From positions 4,402,001-4,466,000 of the forward strand of contig NC_051099.1 of the NCBI RefSeq assembly GCF_901709675.1: a stretch of 64,000 bases of DNA, read 5' to 3'. Position numbers and translations under genes: made by a program. Positions 41,901-57,759 of this stretch are shown in pieces (position 1 is the stretch's first letter; each line of letters opens with the position of its first letter). This DNA comes from Syngnathus acus (Eukaryota > Chordata > Actinopteri > Syngnathiformes > Syngnathidae). Under the pieces are notes generated by a model. It did not search any database. It was not told the DNA's origin and worked only from the letters and a program-made list of their open reading frames with translations.

Positions 41901-44900
41901 TGACCCGCCCATGTTGTAGGCACCTGTGTGTGAATCAAAACACATTTGTTAGATTGATTTCATGGAATGTCACTTTTTAGCTTCAGATTTTTATGCAAAA
42001 GATGAAATTACCATCTGTAAAAAGAATGACGACGTGACGGTGATCCTTAAAGGCCTCTTCCCCTTTTATCTGCTTTATTTCCGCCATCCGATTCAAGAAG
42101 GTCGTGAAGACCAGATTGAGATCCGTTCCAGCTGTGTTTCCAGCTTTGAGTGGGGAACAACAAAAACATCTCAAAACCAAGCAGTCGAGTCAAAGCCCAT
42201 TTTCAGATATTGATCTGTTGGCCCACTCACTGCCTATTTTAAAGTTTTCCAGTTTTGTCTTCACAGTGTTCAGCTGAACATTGCCGTCGATGAAATCCAC
42301 AATGTTGACAACTTCAAATATTTCCGAGGAGAAAAATACAACCTCGTAGTTTGGAGAGATAGGAAAAGATGAAATCTGCGTTGGGGGAGGGGGGGGGGAA
42401 GTCCAATTAGGTTTAGTAATGAGCAGACAAGTGCGAGAAAATTGCCGGAAAATATGTTCCCCATCTTCACTAATTGTTACTTTGTAAATGAGGCATTTAG
42501 TAGCCAAAATAGCATCCTGCCAGCCGCGTTGAAAACATGCCAAAGGACTCAGGCCAAAAAGATTATAATGCATACAGTAATTCATAATTAAATGCACTTG
42601 TAATGGGAAACTGCCTTGACAGCTAAATGGAATGAGACCCGCTTTTGAACATGGCAAAATGTTCTCCCGATGGTGCCGGACATGTAACTGCTTCACACAA
42701 TTGTCATCATTAACAACGCCAATAACAATAATAATAAAAATGTTGTTCTGCATCTGAAAATTTGAACATTGACTAGAAATGAATGCTGCTGATAATCTGT
42801 CAAACATAATGCATTTTTTTTTGTACCTCCAAATGTGGACTAATTGATTAAATGTGGCACCCACTAAATCACGGTGGTGTTTTTGCAAGTCAGCATATTC
42901 GTGCTCAGCAGAAACTCCCTATTTAAACAAAAGCAGATCCCCAATCTAACTTGCATCTCTTAAACCTGCAGCACATTTGCTGACTCTTCAAGTTCAGCAT
43001 ATTAAAAAAGACGCCATCATAGAGATAGTGCTAACAATTTTCAACATACTCTTTTTATCATGCTCGTACACTTCATATATATTATAATCAAAAACAAAAA
43101 TGTGGTTTTTGTTGGGGGGTGGGTGTTACCTTGGAGATGAGTTTAGTTATAGTCTCCCTGGCGTCATTGAAGTATGTTTCTTCAATGCTCTCAGAAATAT
43201 CCAAACCAATGTAGATGTTGAGTGTTCCATTTTTTGAAACCCGAATTTTTCTGCCCTCCTGTGTGTCGTCTAAATGGTTAAAAAAAAATTCAACAATCTT
43301 GTTTCAGGACAAATTTTAAACGCATTTCAATCACAATATCATAGCTTTCCATTTTAGTGTGATTCATAAATTCTTGTGCGTCATTCCTCTTACCTGTGGG
43401 CTCCAAAGTGGTGAGACTACTTTTAATTGCACCACCAAAAGCCTCTGAAACTTCCCACGGAGTATCATATGTGTAATCATCTGAGGATTTAAACACATAA
43501 AGAAAGTAAACACATTTCCCAATTCAAAGAACATTTGAAAAATTTTACACTAAAAAACTATAGTAATTCTTTTGCGTGTCTGTTTTCAGCTATATAGTTA
43601 ATATTTTTATTTATTTTTCTTTCCAGAATATTATTGTATAAACTGTTTTTCATTTCCAAAATTATCTTCCGCCGATAAATCAAGAGTTTCTGTACCTCGA
43701 AAAAACTAATCAGCAACCATGTTAAGAATTATGACGTATAAAAGGGGTAGGAAAAAAACTAACAATAGCTTCTTCCTTCTCCCTTTTTGAACATGTTGAT
43801 TTATTTGTCTTCTTGGCATAACATGAAATTATGTGAAAAAATGATTTTGTGTTTGTTTGATCCCATGTTCAAAAATAAACTTCAACACCAAATGAATTAC
43901 AGTTGATTGTTTCCGATAACGAATGGAAAGACGAGTAATAGCATTTTATTAAAGAGACGATCTCATATACAAAAACAAACTGGCGTGTGGAATTTTCTAC
44001 ATAGGTTATTAGTCAGCTAACGAAATAATGAATCATAATCAATATTGCCCATGACCTCATTCTGATGCTACACTTGAACTTGACTTTTATTGGGGGCGGG
44101 TGTCATGATGTCACCCACTAGGACAAGATGTTTGCAACATGTACTATGTACTCTGGCATGTTACCAACAAGGTGTTAAGCACACTAATGAAAAAGCATAA
44201 AGCAAATCTAATGTTCATTTGAAAATAATTTTAAAAGAATCCTCTCAAGTGCAGAATATGTTTTGGCCATGTAAATAAGTCAAATACTATAAGTGTGACA
44301 GTGTGTGTCTTACAGTAGCAAGTTGGTTCCGTGCCAGTCCACTGGCCGTTCTCCAGGCACACTCGCTCGCTGGAGCCCACCAGAAACATTTTGCTGCTGC
44401 ATCTGTATTTCACTTTGTCGTCAAGCTGGAATGAATTCCCGTTTCTATAAGCGCCAGCTGGAATCCCGGGATCGGTGCAATCACTTCCTGCTGTGTGTGT
44501 GATAAGTTCAAATGCAGCAAAATTAAATATAAATATGGAAGTAAGCCTGATAATGTTGAACAGTCATTTGTTTTGTAATGCTATTTGACATTTCAATACA
44601 GATTTTGATCATAGGAAATAAACATTCGTTACTGTTAGCTGTTACACAATTGTGAAATAAAATTAAATAAAACTAAAATACACTACTCACCCACCACACT
44701 AATATTGGAAAATTATTCAGTTTAAACGTGCTGCTCATTGAAGTAAAAAATTATGTTAACACAAATAAATGTTTTAGATTGTAAATAAAAATCAATGTAC
44801 TGAGACAGTGATTCTTTTTATGTACCACTAGAGCACAGGTGTCAAAGTCAAGGCCCGGGGGCCAGATACGGCCCGCCACATCATTTTATGTGGCCCGCAA

Positions 44901-45889
44901 AGACAATTAGTGCATCAAATTTCATGACTAAAATTGCAAATGGTCTTTACTTTTAAAAATCATCTTTTTTTTAAATATTCGACCAGTTTTTACTCATCTG
45001 ATTTGAAAAAGAGTTATTTGTCAGTTTGTTTTGTAGCTTATACTATATATAATATGAGGCGTTCATACATTTATTTGGCTTGACAGTCATCACGGCCCTC
45101 CAAAGGAAACTATGACGACAATACGGCCCGCGATAAAAAACAAGTTTGACACCCCAGCACTAGAGAGTACCCTTATCCCACAACTGGTACCAGAACCATG
45201 GACTTCATGCATTAAATTCCCACTTTGTGTCTCGACTGTTTTCAAAAGATCAAACTCATAGAAGTGTACTCACAGTCACGGCTGCAGATAGGAGTGGAGC
45301 CACTCCACTTGCCGTTTGGTAAGCACTCCCGCCTGGCCGAACCTCGTAATGTGTAGCCGTGGTAGCACTCATATGTGGTTTCGTTATATACTAAGTATTT
45401 TTCCTGAGGAGGATAAACGCTGCCCTGCGTCAGCACCATGGGGTTCGGGCATTCAACCACTACAGAGAAACGGGGAGTCAGATTAAATGTGGAGAAAAGC
45501 ATCATGTTGGTGTTACTCACCCCTGCACGTCTGAGGTTTAGATGCTTGGGGCAGTTCGCTCCATGTGCCAGTGAGCTGGCACACACGTCTTCTGGAGGGA
45601 TATGGGTAGAAACCCTCATCACAGTGGTAGACCAGCATGCTGCCTGAATTTAGTCCCTTGGTCAGTGTGTAATGACCTCCCTCTATTTGCATGTTGTCCT
45701 CGGAACAATCGCACCATACTTGGCCCGCTGAAATGGAAAACAATGTTAATAGGCCACATGTGATATTTATAAATCTGACCACAGATCTCGAAATACAAAT
45801 CTTTGATCAAGATTTGATTTCCATTTTAGCTCACCTATTAGGAGACACAAAAGTGCCACACAGGGAAGACGGTGATTAGATAGCTGCAT
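38918..45889 (-). CDS. cfb: Complement factor B
   Basis: A serine protease zymogen of the alternative complement pathway, secreted. The signal exon (about 45833-45889) reads MQLSNHRLPCVALLCLLIG. Three CCP/sushi modules follow at about 45520-45730, 45276-45462 and 44315-44490. The connecting exon about 43396-43482 precedes the vWA domain (about 41608-43272), with MIDAS motif DISES and HVVILFTDG. The Arg-Lys of GRKIRVSKNGT just before it matches the factor D scissile site. The protease domain has His in LTAAHC (about 40850), Asp in FYDYDVALVQL (about 40510) and Ser in GDSGGAVF (about 39700), then IGLVSWG and DFHINLFKVVPF; stop at 38918-38920. All three catalytic residues are intact. Fish Bf/C2 proteins are ancestral to both mammalian B and C2, so the symbol cfb is by similarity. 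Two inverted MITEs and a hAT-like MITE sit in its introns. Confidence 0.9.
39128..39539. mobile_element. TA-flanked MITE, copy B (cfb intron)
   Basis: Left end ccgtattttccagactataa, right end ttatagtccggaaaatacgg, with TA on each side; 412 bases. The interior includes tgacatgatgcattaatggtgcgcc and a region of about 200 bases that is nearly the reverse complement of copy C. Confidence 0.82.
41144..41503. mobile_element. TA-flanked MITE, copy C (cfb intron), inverted relative to B
   Basis: Left end ccgtattttccggactataa, right end ttatagtctggaaaatacgg, flanked by TA; 360 bases. Its interior (ccaaatcaaatcattttcc, gattgatttcatgacacaat) reads as the complement of copy B, so the two elements lie in opposite orientation 1.6 kb apart. 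Confidence 0.82.
44834..45157. mobile_element. hAT-like MITE, copy 1 (cfb intron)
   Basis: 324 bases beginning cacaggtgtcaaagtcaagg and ending caagtttgacaccccag, imperfect terminal inverted repeats around GTGTCAAA. A perfect 8-bp target duplication, cactagag, flanks it at 44826-44833 and 45158-45165. An 8-bp duplication is the hallmark of hAT transposases. No coding capacity. It has the same ends as the element at 59404-59719, in opposite orientation. Confidence 0.85.
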
Positions 45890-50795
<4,906 letters not shown>

Positions 50796-51144
50796 GGCCA
50801 TTTGTGACAAACAGGAACTGTTGGTAAATAGCTGTTAACTTTTTAATGTTATATATTTGTTCCCGTTTGTTATGAGTTTTATTGTTTGTGCTCCCCGTTT
50901 CCTGTTGTCATGGTTTTAAAAGAAAAATGTTCTCGGTCAACAACTCTTAATATGACTGATTTGTTTTTATGTTGTTACTGTTCAAAATTTTGATGACTAA
51001 ATAAATTACTTTACAGTTACAGTGATTTTTTTAAAGAGAGTTCAAACTGCAAATTTCAGGCTTAAGATGGAAAAATTGGACAGGATGTAATTTTGGAAGC
51101 CACAAAAAAAATGAAGACTACTATGACTTTGCGAGTAATATGCT
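50796..51144. other. Convergent 3' region chek1 / vsig10l2-like
   Basis: Short shared 3' region: chek1 3' UTR with AATAAA at 51000-51005, then the minus-strand 3' UTR of the next gene. Nothing else is seen. Confidence 0.6.
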
Positions 51145-54100
51145 TCAGGAGCCAGTCGCCTGGACGGTGATGGTGACATTGACGGGTTCGTTGTCCCCCA
51201 TGGGAGGGGCCTGGTCGGCGGCGGCCAAGGGTGAAGCCGCACGAGGTATTTTCAGACCTGCACAAAATAATCACAATCATAATACAATACAGGATCCAAC
51301 TGCATTGAAAGAAATTAAATATCATCAAACTGGTTAAAACTACAGAATTATGATGATCAATCTTGCTTTTAAAAATGTGCCTGCAGTTGTTATTCAAAAA
51401 ATTATTTCTATTAAACAAGATTCCGATTATCATAATTTCCAAAAGGAGTCATTATGTTAATCATTGCGCTTTAATAGTCTCCCATTGACATACTTTTTTG
51501 GCTTTGCGTGACATTTTTAAGCATTACTTGTCCATCTTGCCTTGGCTGGATGAGCTGCCCATTTCTGGTACGCCTCCGCCCTCCGCCTCACTGACCCCCT
51601 CATCCTCCGGGAAATTAATGTTCTCCCTCGATTGGCTGTGACGCCTGGAAGCGGAAAACGTGACAATCCCTTAATATCGTTAACTAAAGCCAAAATAAAC
51701 TATTTACTTAAGCAACATATACTCACAGGCCAAACAACATGTCATGTAGTCCTGCAAGAAGGCAATACATTAAATTCTTGACATTTCTATCAGCTATAGC
51801 ATATGTGAGTGACACTCACGAGGACTGTTGTTGCGGTTGCGGAAAATGTACATGAGCAGCAGCACGGTGAAAATGACAGCAAAAAGCATCCCGCCAATGG
51901 CTGCACCAATCACAGCAGGGTAGTTGTTGGAAGGCGGCTCGGCTGCAACACACAACAGTTTACACATTGCGACAAATACTCATGCAGTGTATTTGTTGAC
52001 GACCCTCAACACAAATGTCATAATAACCTCTACTTTACTATCAATCACCTGATAGCTGGTAACTATGGTGTCGAAAAGAAAAAAAAAGAGGCACACACGG
52101 ATGAAAGAAGAAGGGAAGACGGTAAAAGGAAAGTGTGTGTTTGTGTGGGATTTATGGTTGAGTCTTTCACCTGAATAAAGACAAAGAACATGTATTAAGC
52201 CGTGACATCAAATCTAATTAACAGCAATTTGATAAATTGATACACATTTGTGTGATTGTGGTTAGAATTTCAAATTTTTGCCACTGTGCTTGAATCTACC
52301 TGGCGTTTTAGCAGCAGAGGGATGCCCAATGGTTCTGTAGTTGAAAGGCATGACCCGGAAGTGGTACTTTGCCGTGGGTGTCAGCCTGTCCACAATGTGA
52401 ATCCTGACATCAGGATCCTGGAGGATGTTCTCGTGCCAGATTTCAGCACTGAGTCGTTCTTCTGTTCTCCCCATTGATTCATTGTTGCTCGTTCTCCTTC
52501 CCGGTCGCTCGGTTAGACCTCTGTGCTGCACGACGAATCCGGTCCAGCCTTGTTGGGCATCTCCTTCCATCTGCCACTCCAGTTCCACCTCGTTCCGCAG
52601 GCGGCCAATGTACATCACCCTGATCAGGGTGGCATTGGGTGGGATGGGGTGCTCTGAGAAGAAAACGCGTTCAAAGCAAACATCGTGGCTGCTTCTATGA
52701 AATCTTTAAAAGACTCTTACTCTTAACTACTAGTGTGACGTTGAGGTCGGCTCCTCCCACCGCGTTGCTTGAGGTGCACCTGTACTCTCCGCTATCCTGA
52801 GCCTCATCTGTGTCTCGCACGGTCAGGTTAGCCCACGCTGATGTCCGCAGTAGCATGTACTTGGATGCGTCCAGGATGTCCAAACCGTGATTATTGAACC
52901 ATGTTATCTGACTGGTGGGAAGGTAGTTGGCCCTCAGGTTGCAAGATAGTTGCACGTCGGTTCCCTCGTACACGGACACGACCCTGCGCTGCGTTAGCAA
53001 CACAGGGGCTTCTGTGAATAGAATAGAAGAAGTTGACGTATTTTCCGGACTATAAGGCGCACCGGACTATAAGGCGCACCGTCAATGAATGGCCCATTTT
53101 AAAACTTATGATTAATTTCATGACACAATGCTTCAGGCCAGTTTAAATTTAGGAATTTGGTCCATATATAAGGCGCACCGGACTATAAGGCGCACTGTCG
53201 GCTTTTGAGAAAATTTTAGGTTTTTAGGTGCGCCTTATAGTCCGGAAAATACGGTACATAGTCCAAATTTCCAGCACCATAGCATGCTTGTCTCTGAACA
53301 CTGACCTAACGTGAGCCAGCAGGTCTTAGTTTGACCCAGAAGTGGATGTTTTGCATGACAGACGTAAGGTCTTCCATTGCGGGCGGTGCCGTAGCGAATG
53401 TTCAGAATGTTGGAGTTCTCTTGCTTGGGTGTTTCATGGCCACCCGGACCCTCCCACCACACCAAAGCATTGGGTGCCCCTCCATCCCATGAACAGGACA
53501 ACATTAGATACTGCTTGTTGGTTGTCACGTAGGCTAGACACACCGGTTCCGAAGGAGGGAGATCTGGTTGAGAAAACATTAAGGATCTTTCAGAGAGGAT
53601 CATCCCTGTGACTCAACATGGTTCACATAGTCCACTCACATGCTCGTGTGCTGCACTCCACCGATTGTTCAAGTGCAAGGTGAGAACCCGTGCAGGTAAA
53701 CAAGCTGCTGTTGCCAAACAGATCATGGGACGGCAACAAGATATCGCTGTCGTGCCCTTCGTCTGCCTCTTCTCCTGCACGTCTCAAGTGGTTAGCCCAG
53801 TGAACTTCGGCGGAAGGGAAACCGCCAGTCCAGGAGCAGCGTAGTTTCAAGGAGGTGTGATTCACGGCTGGCTCCATCGAGCAGGAAGGAGAGCCATCTG
53901 GTGGATCTGTGGGGACAAGCAGTAGCGTAACAAGGCAGTGAAGGATGCAGAAAGTCAGCAAGGGCGAAAGCAACGTTGGCAATGCTGGGTATACAGGAAC
54001 CTTGCATAGTGACCATTGCCACTTGTCACAGCTGTGACATGACAGCAAGTACCTGCCAAAGAGTCCTGTCAAGTTCCTCTCCGGTCCAAACCAGTCTGGA

Positions 54101-56353
54101 GGAGGCCTCCTTACTCTTCTGTGTGTGTTTTTAGAGTGTGCTGTGTTTTGGTTTTGGAAAACTTTGTGTATATGATTGAAAGGGATAAAGGAGGTTGTCC
54201 GATCGAGAAGGAAATCAGAAGAGGGTGCAATTAAAAAGATCAGAAATGAAGATTCAGTTTGTCTTGGACTTTAAATGGCCACATTGCCACTACCATTTAC
54301 AGAACCAAGACAGAAGGCCGTAGGTAAGCTCGCTATCAAAGTTCAGACTCACAGTAAACTGTCAGGCTGATTGTTTTCTTGGAGCGTGTGTTGAGGTAGG
54401 TGTTCTGCGCCAGGCAGGCGTAGTCACCCGTGTGCATGCGGAGGACTTTGGTGATGGTGAGCTGCGGCCCGGTGTAAACCTGCGAGCTGTTGTACAACCA
54501 GACGTACTGGCTGGGCGGGTTCGACTGAGCTTGACACTGCAGGGAAACCGTCTCTCTCTCTAGGGCCGAGTAACCTCTCTCGGTCACTGTGTAAGGAGTC
54601 ACGTCGATCTGAGGAATGTCCGGACCATCTATGGAAAGAAGGTGTTTTATGAAACTGGAGTTTCTGTTGCGAATGTTTATAAAGAACAAGGTAGCTAATC
54701 TTATGTGATGGGTTATACTGTTGCCATGGAAGCTCAAGATTTCTGAATTGTTATACCGTATTTTCCGCACTATAAGGCGCACCTAAAAACATCAAATTTT
54801 CTCAAAAGCCGACAGTGCGCCTTATAATCCGGTGCGCCTTATATATGGACCAATATTGAGCCACTACAGCAGGCGTGTCCAAATATATGGATTTATATAT
54901 GGACAAAGTTTTAAAATGGGCCATTCATTGAAGGTGCGCCTTATAATCCGGTGCACCTTATAGTGCGGAAAATACGGTAAGTGGAAGTAAAGACGTTTTT
55001 TTTCTCACAAAATCATCTCCACTCACAGATAATGTCCAGCCATATCCGATCAGATTGCTCACTGTTGACCGCGTTGCTAGCCAGACAGCGGTACCAGCCC
55101 GTATGGTTACGGTTCACCTCCGTCACGTTGACCACACCGGTGTTGCCCTGAGCGAACGCTGAGATGTTTCCGTGACGGTTTTCTTGTTGCCATACATACT
55201 GGATGGGGCCTGTCCCATTGTCCAGATTACATTGTAGCCATATTGTCGATCCTTCCACTGGAGAGACATCGCTCACCAAGAGGTGTGGCTTTGTTACTGG
55301 AACTATGGAGGGCAAAAGCATCCTTATAGTCTCTATTGGTCTTATGTTAATTAGCATGAAGGAGGTAACACGTTATTAGTATTTGTCAGTCACGTGCTAA
55401 CTGCTACATTGTACTCACGATTAGCAATTAGCCTTACCTCGTACTGTGAGGTGCACATAGTAGTAGTAGACTACAGGTGAGTTCTCAATGTCATAGAAGG
55501 CCTGGCAGGTGTAAAGACCTTGAGCAGCCACAGGCAGCTTGTCGATGCTGACATCGGCACTTTTCAAGATAACCGTCACCTGTCCGAGGGTGTGGGCCAG
55601 TTTCTGGATCTTGGGACCTTGGCCCAAGTCGTACACCACCGCCTTGATGGCTTCAGTGCCAGGCTTGGTGAAGCTCCATATGTACATGTCGGGTACGGTG
55701 GTCCCGCACTCTAAGATCACGGCTTTGCCCACCACACCGTACACAGTGGTGTCCTGGTACACCACCTCCCCATTGTTGGGCTGGGCTGGGGTAAGAGAAG
55801 ACACACACATGCATGTAAACGTGTGCAAGAAAGAGAGCCTGGTGTTGTGTATCACGCGTGTTCAGTTACAGGACGAATTGCATTGTAAGTTTCAGACTTC
55901 ATGATGAACAACACAAAAAATTGCTTCATTGCCACAAAGCAGAATAAACACACATCTAATAATTTTTCATTCCACTCTGGGTAATTTACTGTTTATTTAT
56001 TAATTACTCATTTATAATTATTATAATAATATTATATTATAAATATTATTATTATATATTATATTATTATAATAATTCATTATTAATTTAATGTACTTGA
56101 AAAAATAAAAATAAAATAAATGTGTTGTGCTTGAAACTTGCAAAATAAAAAAAAATGCAATTCAAATTAATAGTGATGATTATAAACTAAGTCAAAGATC
56201 ATATTAAGTACAAACTAATTGCAACACTCAATAAGTTTGCCATCCATTCCAATCCCATTGTATCAAATATATACATTGCATTCATCCCAATTCTTTATAC
56301 TTACAATTGGCAAAGTAAAGCAGAAAAAGGAGCCCTAGCAGTTGGACCAGCAT
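51145..56353 (-). CDS. vsig10l2: Immunoglobulin/FN3 single-pass membrane protein, probably VSIG10L2
   Basis: The signal exon 56302-56353 reads MLVQLLGLLFLLYFAN. Six Ig-type exons follow at about 55437-55790, 55027-55305, 54352-54630, 53638-53907, 53305-53565 and 52722-53012. Each has core cysteines, and four show the typical DxGxYxC or similar (for example DSGEYRC, HTGDYACLA, HTGWYRCLA). An FN3 exon at about 52300-52655 has YHFRVMPFN. The transmembrane exon (about 51823-51945) reads YPAVIGAAIGGMLFAVIFTV. A 25-bp microexon (51727-51751) and tail exon (51541-51644, RRHSQSRENINFPEDEG) follow. The tail can stop at 51524-51526 (ending KMDK) or continue through a GC-donor intron to 51145-51257. Position beside chek1 matches human 11q24.2 VSIG10L2. 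The Ig-superfamily assignment is firm, the orthologue moderate. Confidence 0.75.
53037..53254. mobile_element. TA-type MITE, copy D (vsig10l2-like intron)
   Basis: Same family as copies A-C, 218 bases, oriented like copy C (ends ttttaggtgcgccttatagtccggaaaatacgg then TA; this string is split here as ttttaggtgcgcc plus ttatagtccggaaaatacgg). The left end has lost one base of the terminus (gacgtattttcc). Confidence 0.75.
54756..54977. mobile_element. TA-flanked MITE, copy E (vsig10l2-like intron)
   Basis: 222 bases with ends ccgtattttccgcactataa and its complement, flanked by TA. The interior shares attgagccactacagcagg with copy A, so A and E form a subfamily. Confidence 0.8.
55985..56110. repeat. 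AT-rich palindromic low-complexity tract
   Basis: Over 100 bases built from ataat/attat words with local self-complementarity, in the first intron of the vsig10l2-like gene. Confidence 0.7.
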
Positions 56354-57759
56354 GGTATCATCATGATCTTCGATCCAGCAATATTTATCCCTGCAAAAAT
56401 AGATATCTAAAGGCCAGCCAAAATGACTTCTTCTCTCGCTCCCATCCAGAAGTTTCCAGAAGAAGGCACTGACTTTGAGTAGCCTGAGAGTAGGAAGGGA
56501 TGAAGTCAACTGATTTAGACTCAATTATTCATGTCTTTTTCCTTTCTCTCCATCCTTCTATCTTTCTCCAGTGGGGTTAGAATGACACTGGTGATACTTT
56601 GCGCTCATCTATTATACACACACATTACACTAATGGCTGCCAATGTGGACATTCCGCCACGCAACACTCACAATCATTTTTATATGCTGTGGAGGATGCG
56701 CACAATAGAGGCTTTATGTTGTTTATGATTTGTACTTTTTGTTTCAGGACAAGGGAACGCACATCAAACGATAAAAGAATAATCCGTCGAATAAGATCAT
56801 TTTCCCCTGTCGTTAATCCTCTTTGGGAAGTTGTACAAATACATTTCAGACATTTTAATTTCAGAGAATAACCACAATTGATGAGATTTGGATTAGGCTA
56901 GATTTTTTTTTTTATAGCAGCCACGATTGTTTTGTTTCAACCTTGTAATCTTGTCGTGAAGAATGATCTTTAAGGATCACGGTGTGAGTTGAAGGAGAAC
57001 AAGAGAGGAGTGGGAGGGGACTAATAAGTGGAAGTAGGTAAGGTGAGATGTGGCCCTCGAATGAATGTAGGCCACTGATCAGTTTCAGACACTTGGCAAT
57101 GACTACATTCATTGTAAAAAGGCTCAACTAAAAAAAAAAAGCAGACTAGTATAAATTGGGAATAAGGATTAGCGCATTTATGATTTGTGAGAAATTACTA
57201 ACACCACTGATATAAGCCTCTTGCTCATTTTTTATTGAAATATTCCAAATTCATCCAACAACCAGTGTCAATGAATACTAAAACACATAAACACACATTT
57301 TTTCTATAAATGTCAAAAAAAGAGAGAAATCTCCGTCGATAAAAATGTCAAAATACAAACACAATAAATCAGGAAATAAAGGTGAGGTATCAGGGAACAG
57401 TGTTTACAGTGCAGGATAGAGACAGTGATTATTAAATTATGAAACATATTTATTTGACTTTATTTCCATGAGTGTTTTTTTCTTTTCTTACAAAAAGAAG
57501 AGGATGGTAAACTGGTTAGCCAGATTAAAAGATTCCGTCATGGACAGGTATAAAATAAATTATTTGTCTGAGAGAATATTCCCTTAAAAAAACAGATAAT
57601 TAAATAAAATATGGGTCACAAGGGAAGATAATGTGTTGCCAAATAAAAAGTCCGAAAGCTGCATCGCTTCCCTCCAAGTGTAGCAGACGCCATTGTAATC
57701 CAAGTCGAGTTTTCCATCCTCCTCAAGGGAAAAGTTTGTCGTTCTGTTTGAGATCAGGT
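56354..57759. other. Intergenic: vsig10l2-like 5' flank and nectin 3' UTR
   Basis: The nectin 3' UTR runs leftward from 57759. The vsig10l2-like promoter lies right of 56353. No coding exon, RNA gene or element was recognised. Confidence 0.55.
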
